From Streptomyces halobius (GTDB taxonomy: Bacteria; Actinomycetota; Actinomycetes; Streptomycetales; Streptomycetaceae): 64,000 nt of DNA. Positions 34,283 to 42,942 of the stretch are shown in pieces (positions within the stretch are counted from its first letter, which is position 1; each line of letters begins with the position of its first letter). Position numbers and translations under genes: made by a program. The notes beneath the pieces were generated by a model. That model made no database searches, was not told the DNA's origin, and saw only the letters and a program-made list of their open reading frames with translations. The stretch spans positions 2,356,001 to 2,420,000 of the forward strand of contig NZ_CP086322.1 of NCBI RefSeq assembly GCF_023277745.1, given 5' to 3'.

Positions 34283-34417
34283 CTACCGCCGCCCTCCCCG
34301 CACATGCGGATATCCACACGGAAGCCCGTCGCCGCGCCGCATGATGAGCAGGCCGATGCCGAGATAGGCCATGCCCAGGAGAGAGCCGGTCATCATGAGC
34401 GTGATGTCGAGTGGCAC
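34283..34417 (-). CDS. Small single-pass membrane protein (44 aa), possible remnant
   Basis: A GTG at 34417 opens VPLDITLMMTGSLLGMAYLG, IGLLIMRRGDGLPCGYPHVR and a stop at 34283. One membrane helix is visible. It is short and its C-terminus may be the result of truncation. It resembles small subunits placed before transporter or CBS genes, but I cannot name it. Confidence 0.33.
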   Translation of the reverse strand: MPLDITLMMTGSLLGMAYLGIGLLIMRRGDGLPCGYPHVRGGRR

Positions 34418-34587
34418 GGGAAGCACGGCTGGCTCCTGACGGTGATCGGTCTCAGGAGGGGGGATGGAGCAGGAAGTGCCAGCCGCGGACGAAGGTGTGC
34501 CGGCCGAACCACAGCCACGGGGCGAACAGCGCCCAGCGGCCGGCGGGGGAGCTGATGACGGCTCTGGGGGCAGTCGGGGTTGCGGGA
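34418..34587 (-). other. Coding-like remnant downstream of terC
   Basis: The minus strand encodes VISSPAGRWALFAPWLWFGR, HTFVRGWHFLLHPPS and a stop near 34457, in good codons but without a start codon after the terC stop. It is probably the end of a lost gene. Confidence 0.25.
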
Positions 34588-35655
34588 TCAGCTCGCCGGG
34601 CGCGGCGGATCATCCGGTTCCTGGGGTTGCTCAGCGTGACCGCTGCCGGTCCCGCGGTTCTCGGTTGCCGCGTCGGACGGAGCGGCCGCCTTCTCGTTCG
34701 GAGCGGCTGGAGCGGTGGGGGGTGCGGCGGGTCGGCGCAGGCTGAGGACGACGGAACCGGCCAGGACGATGACGATGATCGAGAGGCTGATGAGTGAGGG
34801 GATCTCCGGGATGCTGGGGCTGATCGTCTTGTGGGACGCCTGGAGGACGAGCTTGACGCCGATGAAGGCGAGGATGATCGCGAGGCCCTTGCCCAGGTAG
34901 TGGAAGCGGTCCAGGAGGCTCGCGAGCATGAAGTACAGGGCTCGCAGGCCGAGGATGGCGAAGGCGTTGCTGGTGTAGACGATGAAGACGTCGTGGCTGA
35001 TGGCGAGGACGGCGGGGACGCTGTCGACGGCGAAGATCAGGTCGGCTGCCTCGATCGCGGCAAGCACCGCGAGGAGCGGGGTGGCCACGCGTTTGCCGGC
35101 TTCCTTGACGAAGAACTTCGTGCCGGCGTACTCGTCCCGGACCGGCATGATCCTCCGGAGCAGCCGTACGGCGAAGCTCTTGCCCGGGTCGAAGCTCTCC
35201 CGTTCGTCCTTGAGGAGCTTGTAGGTGCTGTAGAAGAGGATGGCGGCGAAGGCGAACAGCACGGCCGTGAAGCGGTTGACCACGGCGACGCCGACCGCAA
35301 GGAAGATTCCGCGGAAAACCAGGGCGCTGATGACGCCGAAGAACAGCACGCGGTGCTGGTAGGCGCGGGGCACCCTGAAGTAGGCGAAAATCACGGCGAA
35401 GACGAACAGGTTGTCGACCGACAGGCTCTTCTCCAGCAGCCACGCGGTGGTGTATTCCATGCCGGCTCTCGTGCCGAGGACGAGGAAGACGACGCCACCG
35501 AAGATCAGGGCGAGGCCCACCCACAGGCCGCTCCAGACGGCGGCCTCCTTGAAGCCGATGACATGCGCCGCGCGGTGGGCCAGCAAGTCCACCGCCAGCG
35601 ACACCACCAACGTCGCGGCGAACGCCCCCCACAGCCAGAGCGGGACCTCAAGCAC
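34588..35655 (-). CDS. TerC/Alx-family membrane protein
   Basis: From the GTG at 35655 (VLEVPLWLWGAFAATLVVSL) the protein has 355 residues and 8-9 membrane segments. TerC signatures are AWLLEKSLSVDNLFVFAVIF, RGIFLAVGVAVVNRF and FAVDSVPAVLAISHDVFIVY, TSNAFAILGLRALYF. The acidic residues in EKSLSVDN and DSVP are the conserved metal-linked ones. TerC proteins are tied to tellurite resistance and, for Alx/YceF relatives, manganese export. The Pro/Ala-rich tail (after residue 300) is a usual actinobacterial extension. An upstream ATG at 35691 is possible. Confidence 0.9.
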   Translation of the reverse strand: MLEVPLWLWGAFAATLVVSLAVDLLAHRAAHVIGFKEAAVWSGLWVGLALIFGGVVFLVLGTRAGMEYTTAWLLEKSLSVDNLFVFAVIFAYFRVPRAYQHRVLFFGVISALVFRGIFLAVGVAVVNRFTAVLFAFAAILFYSTYKLLKDERESFDPGKSFAVRLLRRIMPVRDEYAGTKFFVKEAGKRVATPLLAVLAAIEAADLIFAVDSVPAVLAISHDVFIVYTSNAFAILGLRALYFMLASLLDRFHYLGKGLAIILAFIGVKLVLQASHKTISPSIPEIPSLISLSIIVIVLAGSVVLSLRRPAAPPTAPAAPNEKAAAPSDAATENRGTGSGHAEQPQEPDDPPRPAS

Positions 35656-35691
35656 ACCGGTCACTTCCCGACGGTCCGCGCGCCCATGCAC

Positions 35692-36004
35692 GGACCCTTA
35701 CACGGAGTCTGCGGGATTTCGTCCCACTGAGCGACACCAGGAGCGTGGAAGATGTTGGCATGCCCCGGCCACCTCGCGGCAAGTGCGCCGACCGCAGCGA
35801 CAGCCGAGGCAGAGGCGCGGCGCGCGGGCACGTGCGCGTGCGCACGTCACGGCGGTGGACCCGGCCGCCCTGTAGCGGACGGCGAGGGCCAGGGGGCACC
35901 TTGGGAAGAGACGGCGTCGCGGCGACGGTACCGGTCGGTAGAAGCCGTACCCACCCGCACCGGGCACGTCGCAAGGGACGGGCCCCAGACAGGAGAAACA
36001 GACG
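35692..36004. other. Divergent promoter region between terC and the universal stress gene
   Basis: These 313 bp hold no supported gene. An imperfect palindromic stretch of alternating GTGCGC lies at about 35830-35848. The ribosome-binding site CAGGAGAAA (about 35990-35999) precedes the ATG at 36005. Confidence 0.35.
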
Positions 36005-36892
36005 ATGAACGGTCCGGTGGTCGTGGGCGTGGACGGCTCGCCATCCGCCCTGGAAGCGGTGGACGCCGCGGCCCAAGAAGCACAGCTGCGAGACGCGGAA
36101 CTGCGTGTTGTGCACGCGTTTCTCTGGCCCGGGCTGCACGCACCGCCCGGCTCGTCACCGCTGGGACCTCCCACAGGCGCCCTGTACGAAACGGTCGAAC
36201 GGATCGTGGTTGAAGCCCTGGAACGCGCCCGAAGCCGGGCGGCGGGCCTACACGTCAGCCACGCCGTGATCGCCGGTGAGGCGGTGGCGGCCCTGCAAGC
36301 GCAGTCTCGCACCGCGCAGCTCATCGTCGTCGGTCACCGAGGCTCCGGGGGCTTCGCCGAGCTCCTTCTGGGATCCACCGCCGTACAACTGAGCGCGCAC
36401 AGCGACTGCCCAGTGATGATCGCCCGTGGGCGGCCGGCCCCGACCGGTCCGGTGCTGGTGGCTGTCGACGGGTCTCCCCAGGGGCAGCCCGCCATCGCCT
36501 TCGCCTTCCTCGAAGCCGCCCTTCGGGGCACGGAGCTCGTCGCATTGCACGCCTGGAGCACCAGGTCCGACCACGGCGAGCATGCGCTGGGCCGCCGGGT
36601 GGACATGGCGGACCCGGGGGGCGACGTGGATCACCTCCGGCAGCAGGAAGAGCGCGAGCTGACCGAGGCCCTGGCGAACCACCGCAAGCAGCACCCAGGC
36701 GTGACCGTGCGGCCCCGCCTGGTTCGCGGGCGCACCCGCCCGGTACTGATCGACGCGAGCGCGGACGCCCAGCTGATGGTGGTCGGCGCACGTGGACACG
36801 GCGGATTTGCCGGCCTGCTGCTGGGATCGGTCAGCCAGGCCACCCTCCATCACGCCCACTGCCCGGTAACTGTGGTGCGAGCCAATCCCTGA
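36005..36892 (+). CDS. Universal stress protein with two Usp domains (295 aa)
   Basis: Both domains carry the ATP-binding pattern G-x2-G-x9-G-S/T: VVGHRGSGGFAELLLGSTAV (domain 1) and VVGARGHGGFAGLLLGSVSQ (domain 2). Domain 1 starts VVVGVDGSPSALEAVDAA and domain 2 VLVAVDGSPQGQPAIAFA. ATP-binding tandem Usp proteins are common in actinobacteria and are linked to hypoxia and stasis. It is divergent from terC and lies at the right edge of the ion/pH stress block. Confidence 0.9.
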   Translation: MNGPVVVGVDGSPSALEAVDAAAQEAQLRDAELRVVHAFLWPGLHAPPGSSPLGPPTGALYETVERIVVEALERARSRAAGLHVSHAVIAGEAVAALQAQSRTAQLIVVGHRGSGGFAELLLGSTAVQLSAHSDCPVMIARGRPAPTGPVLVAVDGSPQGQPAIAFAFLEAALRGTELVALHAWSTRSDHGEHALGRRVDMADPGGDVDHLRQQEERELTEALANHRKQHPGVTVRPRLVRGRTRPVLIDASADAQLMVVGARGHGGFAGLLLGSVSQATLHHAHCPVTVVRANP

Positions 36893-37356
36893 CCAGGACC
36901 ACACCGGTGGCGTGGGCGCAAGGCCGCGGCCAGACCGTGGATTCGAGGACAGAGCCTTCGGATACACACCGGGCAGCGGTCCGCACCCCGCTCGATCGGC
37001 GGCGGCTCAGGATCTCCCCAGACCTGCTCACCGTCGTTCCCCGTCCCATCGAGCGCTGGCAGCGAGGGCGTGCGGGGCGGGAAATCCAGATGGTGGAGCG
37101 GACGTGGTGCGACGGTGCCGGGTCCGGGAGTCGGCCCGCCCGGCCAACGGGTCCCGGTCCCGGAGCCTGTTCCGGTCCCGGAGCCTGTCCATGCCTTGAG
37201 TCGCTTCGACTCCCTGATGGTGGTGGCGAGGGCGAACCTTGTTTTTCGTTGCCACCCGTCGCGATCCGCCCCGCTGTCGCATGTGCGCGGCCGGGAATCC
37301 TACCGGGCCTTCCTGCCGCCGGCCTCGTTGACTTTGTAGAGGAGAAGGAGGCCCAC
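36893..37356 (+). other. Long leader or intergenic region before a methyltransferase
   Basis: These 464 bp have no convincing gene. A tandem GGTCCCGGAGCCTGT(T)CC repeat lies at about 37149-37185. The ribosome-binding site GAAGGAGG (37344-37351) precedes the ATG at 37357. An open frame extends upstream but has low-complexity content, so I did not extend the start. Confidence 0.4.
37144..37190. repeat. Short tandem repeat
   Basis: GGTCCCGGAGCCTGT occurs twice in tandem (about 37151 and 37169) with a third partial GGTCCCGG copy just before. It is non-coding. Confidence 0.6.
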
Positions 37357-38139
37357 ATGACCGAGCTCACCGGCCCGGCGCGCACCCACACCAACCGCGC
37401 CAGCCTTAGCCACAAGATCCGTTATGCCGTGCAGAACCCCGACCGCGTGCGGCCTTATCTGCGTCGTCTCGCCCGTGACTGCAGCCTGCGGCTGACCACC
37501 CGCGACCACGTCGCCTACTACCGGGCGGTCATGAAGGCCGACGCCGCCACCAGCCCCTCGGCCGCCGTCGGCAGCGCCTCACACGAGCGGTGGCTCGCGC
37601 TTGGCCAGATGCAGTTCGACTACCTGATCCGGCACGGCCTCACCTCCAAGGACCGCATGCTGGAGATCGGCTGCGGCAACCTGCGCGCAGGCTGGCGCTT
37701 CATCGACTACCTGGATGTCGGCCACTACTACGGCATCGACATCTCCCCCGAGATCCTCCTCGCGGCCGGGGACACCTTGGTCCAGCAGAGGCTCCAGGAC
37801 AAACGTCCCCATCTGAGTCTCGTCCGCGATCTGCGCCTGGCGGCCCTGCCCGACGCGTACTTCACTGTGGTGCACGCTCACAGCGTCTTCTCCCACAGCC
37901 CCATCGAAGTCATCGACGAGTGCCTGGCACACATCGGCCGTGTCATGGCCCCGAATGCCTTCTTCGACTTCACCTACAACCGCACCGACGGCACGGAACA
38001 CCACGTCCTGCGCGAGGACTTCTACTACCGCACCGGCACCCTCACCGCTCTCGCCGAAACCCATGGGCTCACCGCCCGCCCGATGGAGGACTGGGATCAG
38101 CTTCCCCACAAGCAATCCAAGATCCGCATCACTCTCTAG
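37357..38139 (+). CDS. Class I SAM-dependent methyltransferase (260 aa)
   Basis: The ATG at 37357 is set by GAAGGAGG six bases upstream. Residues 1-90 are a basic helical region (IRYAVQNPDRVRPYLRRLAR). The SAM-binding motif is MLEIGCGNLRAGWRFIDYLD, followed by YYGIDISPEILLAAG and the catalytic-domain strand VVHAHSVFSHSPIEVIDECL. The C-terminus FFDFTYNRTDGTEHHVLRED resembles methyltransferases acting on sugars or lipids, but no substrate can be read. A hairpin follows at 38168-38194. Confidence 0.85.
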   Translation: MTELTGPARTHTNRASLSHKIRYAVQNPDRVRPYLRRLARDCSLRLTTRDHVAYYRAVMKADAATSPSAAVGSASHERWLALGQMQFDYLIRHGLTSKDRMLEIGCGNLRAGWRFIDYLDVGHYYGIDISPEILLAAGDTLVQQRLQDKRPHLSLVRDLRLAALPDAYFTVVHAHSVFSHSPIEVIDECLAHIGRVMAPNAFFDFTYNRTDGTEHHVLREDFYYRTGTLTALAETHGLTARPMEDWDQLPHKQSKIRITL

Positions 38140-38167
38140 CAGCCCAGGAGCGCGGAGAGATGAGAAT

Positions 38168-38194
38168 GGGGCCAAGGAGCGGTCGCTCCTGGCC
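38168..38194 (+). terminator. Likely terminator of the methyltransferase gene
   Basis: GGGCCA-AGGAGC-GGTC-GCTCCT-GGCCC forms a stem of 11-12 pairs with a 4-base loop and one bulged A, 28 bp after the stop codon. No U-run follows, as usual in this GC range. Confidence 0.55.
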
Positions 38195-38488
38195 CTGCTC
38201 CTGACGCTCCGGCGGCGGGTCCGACAGCAATCCCAGCTCCAACCCCCGTGCCCAACGGCGGGGTTCGACTCGGGCGAAGCGGCCGGCGTTCCGGCCCATC
38301 AGGTCCTCACATCCCTCCCGCCAGCCTGATCACGAAGTACTGCTGCCGTAGCCCTGCACAGCGGCCCCCTCGCTCTTTCGCACCATCGTCAACCAGCTCG
38401 GCCACTGAGCGCCGGGAAGATCCCTGGACGTCGGGCGGGAGAGTTCCGCCGTCGCCAGGCAGGTGGTGGCAAAGCAAAATGCGTCGTA
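38195..38488. other. Convergent intergenic stretch
   Basis: About 290 bp between the methyltransferase terminator and the end of the FAD monooxygenase gene. Nothing is recognised. Confidence 0.3.
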
Positions 38489-39841
38489 TCAGGCCGTGGT
38501 CGTACGCGGGCTTCCTCCTGGGCGGGGGCCGATGAGGACGCGGGACAGCAGGCGTGGGTCGGCCAGTGTCAGGGGCCTCGCGGTCATGTGGAAGAGGCCG
38601 GAGAACGCGGTGTAGAGCTGCGGGTCGTGGGGGACGGTGTCGATCAGGCGGTTCATGAACCAGTTGCCGGCCTTGACGGGCCAGGCGGGCCGCGACTGCT
38701 CCCAGGCTCGGTCGGGGGTGGTCGCCATCAGCCATGAGGAGGCGGTGACGCGGGCCAGCCGCTTCTGGAAGACCTGCCCGTCGAGGGGAGTGCGGGCGCG
38801 CCTGTTGCCGAGCATCTGCTCCAGGAGACGGGCTTCGAGGGCGGCGACGGTCATGCCCTGACCGTAGGCGGGGTTGAAGGTGCACACCGAGTCCCCCAGG
38901 GCGATCAGCCCGTCGGGCCAGCGGGCAAGGCGGTGGTAGGCGATCTTTCGGCTGACCGTACGGGCGTAGCGGCGCACGGCGGATGTGGGGGTGAGGGAGG
39001 CGATGGTGTCGGCGACAGGGCCGCGCAGTGTTTTGGCGAAGGCGAGGAAGTCGTCGTCGCTGTGGGGAAGTTGGGTTCCCTTGGCTCCGTGCAGGGTGAC
39101 GTGGAGCGCATTGTTCTCGATCTGGATCGCGTAGCATCCCTTGTGGAAGTCGGGGGCCCGCAGGGGCTGCAGCACGCCCATCCATGAGGGCGGGGCCTGT
39201 CCTTCCGGGTAGGAGTAGGTGCGTGAGGCGTAGCCGAGCTGGGCGTCGACGGTCGTCGTACGGGGGCTGGGCAGGCCGAGGGCGGCCAGCCATCGCGGCA
39301 GGTGGGAGGAGCGGCCCGAGGCGTCCACCACGAGGTCCGCGGCGATCTCGTCCTCGCCGTCGCCGTCCTTGACGCGCACCCCCGTGACCTTCCCAGGCGT
39401 GGCCGTGCGCAGGCCGGTGACGGCCAGTCCGTCCCGTAAGGTGACGGGCTCCAGTGCCGTCACCCGTTGACGGAGAACATGCTCCAGGAGAGGACGGGAG
39501 AAGGTCTGGATAGGCATGCCCATCGGTGTGGGCGGTGGGGTGCCGTTGGGCAGCACGGCACACAGCCCTTCGCCCCAGTCCCACACCGGCGCACCGGCCT
39601 GTTCCAGCTCGGCCCGCAGCCCGGGGAAGTACCCCTCGAACACCTCGGCGCCGAGGGCCAGAAGGCCATGGACATGGTGCCCCTGCGGTGCCCCGGCCCT
39701 GGGTGCGGACGCTTTCGGAAGCGTGTCGCGTTCGATGACGGTGACGACCTCGAAGCTGTCGGCCAGGACACGGGCGGCGGCAAGTCCCGCCATGCCCGCC
39801 CCAATCACCACCGCGTGCCGGACGTCCGTATCCATGAGCAT
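38489..39841 (-). CDS. FAD-dependent monooxygenase (LasC/MonCI epoxidase-like)
   Basis: From the ATG at 39841 (MLMDTDVRHAVVIGAGMAGL, preceded by GAGGGAGGGAG) the protein has 450 residues. FAD-binding motifs are VIGAGMAGLAAARVLADSFE, VVDASGRSSHLPRWLAALGL and the GD motif LIALGDSVCTFNPAYGQGMT. The N-terminal GHHVHGLLALGAEVFE and the overall layout fit the LasC/MonCI-type flavin epoxidases and related hydroxylases. No polyketide cluster is adjacent, so the substrate is open. It may be an isolated tailoring or catabolic enzyme. Confidence 0.82.
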   Translation of the reverse strand: MLMDTDVRHAVVIGAGMAGLAAARVLADSFEVVTVIERDTLPKASAPRAGAPQGHHVHGLLALGAEVFEGYFPGLRAELEQAGAPVWDWGEGLCAVLPNGTPPPTPMGMPIQTFSRPLLEHVLRQRVTALEPVTLRDGLAVTGLRTATPGKVTGVRVKDGDGEDEIAADLVVDASGRSSHLPRWLAALGLPSPRTTTVDAQLGYASRTYSYPEGQAPPSWMGVLQPLRAPDFHKGCYAIQIENNALHVTLHGAKGTQLPHSDDDFLAFAKTLRGPVADTIASLTPTSAVRRYARTVSRKIAYHRLARWPDGLIALGDSVCTFNPAYGQGMTVAALEARLLEQMLGNRRARTPLDGQVFQKRLARVTASSWLMATTPDRAWEQSRPAWPVKAGNWFMNRLIDTVPHDPQLYTAFSGLFHMTARPLTLADPRLLSRVLIGPRPGGSPRTTTA

Positions 39842-40165
39842 GCTGCTCCCTCCCTCTGCGGACCGAACCCCGCTGCTCCCGGGCCCTTCCCTGCCCCGAA
39901 CGGCCGACAGGTATTCCGAAAGGCGTAAGCCACTGAGCACGCTCCGTAATCAGGGTGATACTGCCCCGAGTCCGCCGGCGGCTCGACCCGGCCGTCGGCC
40001 TGGTCGTCGCGGCCACCGAGACGTTCCTGGTGATCTCGCGGCACCGAGCCGGAACCGCAATGACGGTCTCCTCGCCGCCGTCCCTCCTCGACCTGTTCCC
40101 GGCCATCGACCGGGACGACGCCAGTACGGGCCGCGGCGATGGCGGTCCGGGGAGTACGGGAGAAG
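39842..40165. other. Intergenic region
   Basis: About 320 bp. It holds the promoter of the FAD monooxygenase on one side and the downstream side of the 40166 gene on the other. No gene is supported. Confidence 0.3.
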
Positions 40166-40735
40166 TCAGAACTTGACGGTCGAGACCACGTAAACGACCG
40201 GATGCCCGGGTTCATCAAAGCTGACCATGATCCGCTGCGCCGGCTGCGGCGGCTTCGCCTCGACCGTCGTCCCGGCCCACGGCCAGTCGACGCCGAAGTC
40301 CCAGCCGACCTTCGCCGCCTGGCCGGACGGGATGGTGATGTGGTCCTTCTTGAGGGCGGCGGTGCTGCTCCCGATGGACTTCAGATAGTGGTCAAGGCCC
40401 CAGTCGTTGGTGCGGAACTGCACGAACAGCGAGCTCGTTTCCCAGGAGTTGGTCTCGTAGTAGTAGACCGGGGTGGAGCCGATCGGCACCGGGACGTTGT
40501 AGATCCGCTGCTGCACCCGGGAGGGGAAGGCATTGGTCAGGCCGGTGGCGGCGGCCTCCTGTTCCTTGTCCTCCCCGCTTTCGCGGCTCTGTTCGGCGGA
40601 GATCACGATATAGCCCGCCGGGATCGCGATCAGCAGGAAAATGATCAGCGCGGACAGCCATCTGCGACCGCGCCTGGCACGGGTCGGCAGGGCGGGCTGG
40701 CGGTCGTCGTTCATCAGCGGATCCGGTTCAGTCAT
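40166..40735 (-). CDS. Membrane-anchored hypothetical protein (189 aa)
   Basis: A basic N-terminus is followed by one membrane helix (RRWLSALIIFLLIAIPAGYI), then an extracytoplasmic domain: TGLTNAFPSRVQQRIYNVPV, GSTPVYYYETNSWETSSLFV and YLKSIGSSTAALKKDHITIP. It overlaps the ROK kinase stop by 4 bp and is the last gene of that transcript. The family is seen beside ROK kinases in Streptomyces in my recollection, but no function is known. Confidence 0.7.
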   Translation of the reverse strand: MTEPDPLMNDDRQPALPTRARRGRRWLSALIIFLLIAIPAGYIVISAEQSRESGEDKEQEAAATGLTNAFPSRVQQRIYNVPVPIGSTPVYYYETNSWETSSLFVQFRTNDWGLDHYLKSIGSSTAALKKDHITIPSGQAAKVGWDFGVDWPWAGTTVEAKPPQPAQRIMVSFDEPGHPVVYVVSTVKF

Positions 40736-41853
40736 CGTCGGCCGGCCCGTTCGTAGCGCTCATAGCGCTCGACGCGGCGCCGGTTGGCACGGCGGAAGCG
40801 GCGGGCCACCAGACGTGCGAGGTCGGCGGCGCCCACCATGCCGGCCTCCGGGCCCAGCTGGGCCTTGGCGATCCGGGCCTCCGGGCGGTAGCCACGGCCG
40901 GTGAGATGGCGCCGGAAGGCGTCCCTGGCCGGGCCGATCAGCAGGTCGTCGGCGGCGCTGACGCCACCGCCGATGACGAAGCAGGACGGGTCGAGGGCGG
41001 CGGCGAGGTTGGCGATGCCGACGCCGAGCCACTGGCCGATGTCCTCAAGGAGTTCGACGCACATCGCGTCGCCCTCCCGGGCCAGCTCGGTGATCAGCGG
41101 TCCGGTGATGTCGCCGACCCGCCCGCCGACCCGGTCGATGATGTTGTACGCCACCGGGGAGTCGGCGGCGGCCAGCTCGCGGGCCTCACGGACCAGGGCG
41201 TTGCCGGAGCTGTACTGCTCCCAGCAGCCGCGGTTGCCGCAGGGGCAGCGGTGGCCGCCGGGCACGACCTGCATATGGCCGAACTCGCCGGCCACGCCGT
41301 ACTTGCCGCGCTTGACGGCGCCGTCCTCCAGGATCGCGCCGCCGATCCCCGTACCGAGGGTGATCATGACGAGGTGGTCCTCGCCGCGTCCGGCACCGAA
41401 CCGCCACTCCGCCCAGGCGGCGGTGTTGGCGTCGTTGTCGACCATGACCGGGACGGCCAGACGGCCGGCGAGGCGATCGCGCAGAGGTTCGTTGCGCCAG
41501 TTCAGATGGGGGGCGAAGAGCACCTTGGAGCGGTCCGCGTCGACCCAGCCGGCCGCGCCGATGCCCACCGCGTGGACGTCGTGCCGGTCGGAGAGGTCGA
41601 GCACCAGCTCGGTGATGGTGTCCTCGACGACCTCGGGGCTCTTGGACTTGTCCGGCGTCTCGGTGCGGACCTTCTCCAGGATGATGCCGTCCGCGTCGAC
41701 CACACCCGCCATGACCTTGGTGCCGCCGATGTCGATGCCGACGGTGGGCACGCGGGGCGCGGTCAGATGCGAACGCCGCTCCCGGGTGCCGACCGTGCGC
41801 AGGACGGTGGCCCGCGCGGTGCCTCGGTGCACCCGTTCCCGGTACGTGCTCAT
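40732..41853 (-). CDS. ROK-family glucokinase
   Basis: This 373-residue protein carries the ATP-binding DIGGTK (41-46), the phosphate loop LGTGIGGAILEDG, and the ROK zinc signature CPCGNRGCWEQYSSG preceded by GEFGHMQV. The catalytic Asp is in MVDNDANTAAWAEW. There is no N-terminal DNA-binding domain, only a 35-residue basic extension, so it is a kinase rather than a ROK repressor. It phosphorylates a sugar, probably the one brought in by the adjacent transporter. A strong ribosome-binding site GAAAGGGGTGGG precedes the ATG. Confidence 0.88.
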   Translation of the reverse strand: MSTYRERVHRGTARATVLRTVGTRERRSHLTAPRVPTVGIDIGGTKVMAGVVDADGIILEKVRTETPDKSKSPEVVEDTITELVLDLSDRHDVHAVGIGAAGWVDADRSKVLFAPHLNWRNEPLRDRLAGRLAVPVMVDNDANTAAWAEWRFGAGRGEDHLVMITLGTGIGGAILEDGAVKRGKYGVAGEFGHMQVVPGGHRCPCGNRGCWEQYSSGNALVREARELAAADSPVAYNIIDRVGGRVGDITGPLITELAREGDAMCVELLEDIGQWLGVGIANLAAALDPSCFVIGGGVSAADDLLIGPARDAFRRHLTGRGYRPEARIAKAQLGPEAGMVGAADLARLVARRFRRANRRRVERYERYERAGRR

Positions 41854-42030
41854 CGACCCACCCCTTTCCCGTGACGTTCTCCGTTACGGATGCCGTTACG
41901 GTCGCGGCGGCTGCGTGCTCGCAAGAGTCGTCTCGTCCCTGCGGGTCTCAGGAGGCCGGGGCCTCGGCGTGCTTCGTTTCGGTGCGATTGTGCATCACGC
42001 GCACCGTCCGGCGCACCGCGACGTGGGGCA

Positions 42031-42068
42031 ACGCGCCCCGCGGCCGGTGGGTCGGCCGCGGGGCGCGT
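42031..42068 (-). terminator. Hairpin between the ABC operon and the ROK kinase
   Basis: ACGCGCCCCGCGGCCG (42031-42046) and its perfect inverse (42053-42068) form a 16-bp stem with a 6-base loop, 17 bp after the ATPase stop on the minus strand. It probably ends or attenuates the transporter transcript before the kinase gene. Confidence 0.75.
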
Positions 42069-42084
42069 CGGGGGCGAGGCCGTG

Positions 42085-42942
42085 CTATTCAGGCCGGTGG
42101 CCGCCGGGGAACTCCGGCGTCGCCGTGCGGGCGAGTTCGTGGCTGAGCTGTTCCAGCTCGCTGCCGCCCGCCATTTGGCGGGTGAGCTCTTCCAGGGCGA
42201 TCTCCGACTTGGCATGGCGTCCGGCCATCGCGCCGCGCTTGAGGAGCACGAAGCGGTCGCCGACGAGGTAGGCGTGGTGGGGATTGTGGGTGATCAATAC
42301 CACGCCGAGTCCGGCGTCCCGGGCGGCCGCGACGTACTTCAGGACGACGCCGGACTGCTTGACGCCGAGCGCCGCCGTCGGCTCGTCCAGGACGAGGACC
42401 TTGGCGCCGAAGTAGACGGCGCGGGCGATGGCGACGCACTGCCGTTCACCGCCCGAGAGAGTACCGATGGGCTGGTCGACGTCGCGCAGGTCGATGCCCA
42501 TCCGCAGCAGCTCGCTGCGGGTGGTCTCGCGCATGGTGCGCACGTCGAGCCGCTTGAACGGGCCCACTCCCGTCCTCGGCTCGGAGCCGAGGAAGAAATT
42601 CCGCCACACGGGCATCAGCGGGACGACGGCGAGGTCCTGGTAGACGGTGGCGATGCCGCGGTCCAGCGCCTCCCGCGGGGAGGAGAGCCGGGCCTCCTCG
42701 CCCTCGATGGTGAAGGTGCCCGTGTCGTGCTGGTGCAGCCCCGCGACGATCTTGATGAGGGTGGACTTGCCGGCGCCGTTGTCGCCCAGCACACAGGTGA
42801 TCTCCCCGGCGTGCACCTCCAGGGATACGCCTGCCAGCGCCTTGATGTTGCCGTAGAACTTGCTGACGCCGGTCAGCTCGACCAGGGCCGGCTTCCGGTC
42901 CGGTGCGGTCTTCTCGTCGAGCTTCTTTTCCAGGGCCGTCAT
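42085..42942 (-). CDS. Sugar ABC transporter ATP-binding protein (single-domain, RbsA-type N half)
   Basis: 285 residues with Walker [10 protein letters not shown], signature [13 protein letters not shown], Walker [13 protein letters not shown] and the switch His in [14 protein letters not shown]. It matches the single-domain ATPases of RbsC-type sugar transporters rather than the fused double ATPase RbsA. It overlaps the permease gene by 4 bp and is the last gene of the transporter operon before a strong hairpin. Confidence 0.9.
   Translation of the reverse strand: MTALEKKLDEKTAPDRKPALVELTGVSKFYGNIKALAGVSLEVHAGEITCVLGDNGAGKSTLIKIVAGLHQHDTGTFTIEGEEARLSSPREALDRGIATVYQDLAVVPLMPVWRNFFLGSEPRTGVGPFKRLDVRTMRETTRSELLRMGIDLRDVDQPIGTLSGGERQCVAIARAVYFGAKVLVLDEPTAALGVKQSGVVLKYVAAARDAGLGVVLITHNPHHAYLVGDRFVLLKRGAMAGRHAKSEIALEELTRQMAGGSELEQLSHELARTATPEFPGGHRPE

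Noticed and set aside
35960..35980. DevR/OsdR-type box before the universal stress gene
   Set aside because: GGGACGGGCCCC has a 2-base rather than 4-base centre and does not fit the GGGnC-N4-GnCCC spacing.
36907..37356. N-terminal extension of the 37-kb methyltransferase by 150 residues
   Set aside because: The upstream frame is low in complexity and includes a non-coding tandem repeat; GAAGGAGG before 37357 is a much better start.
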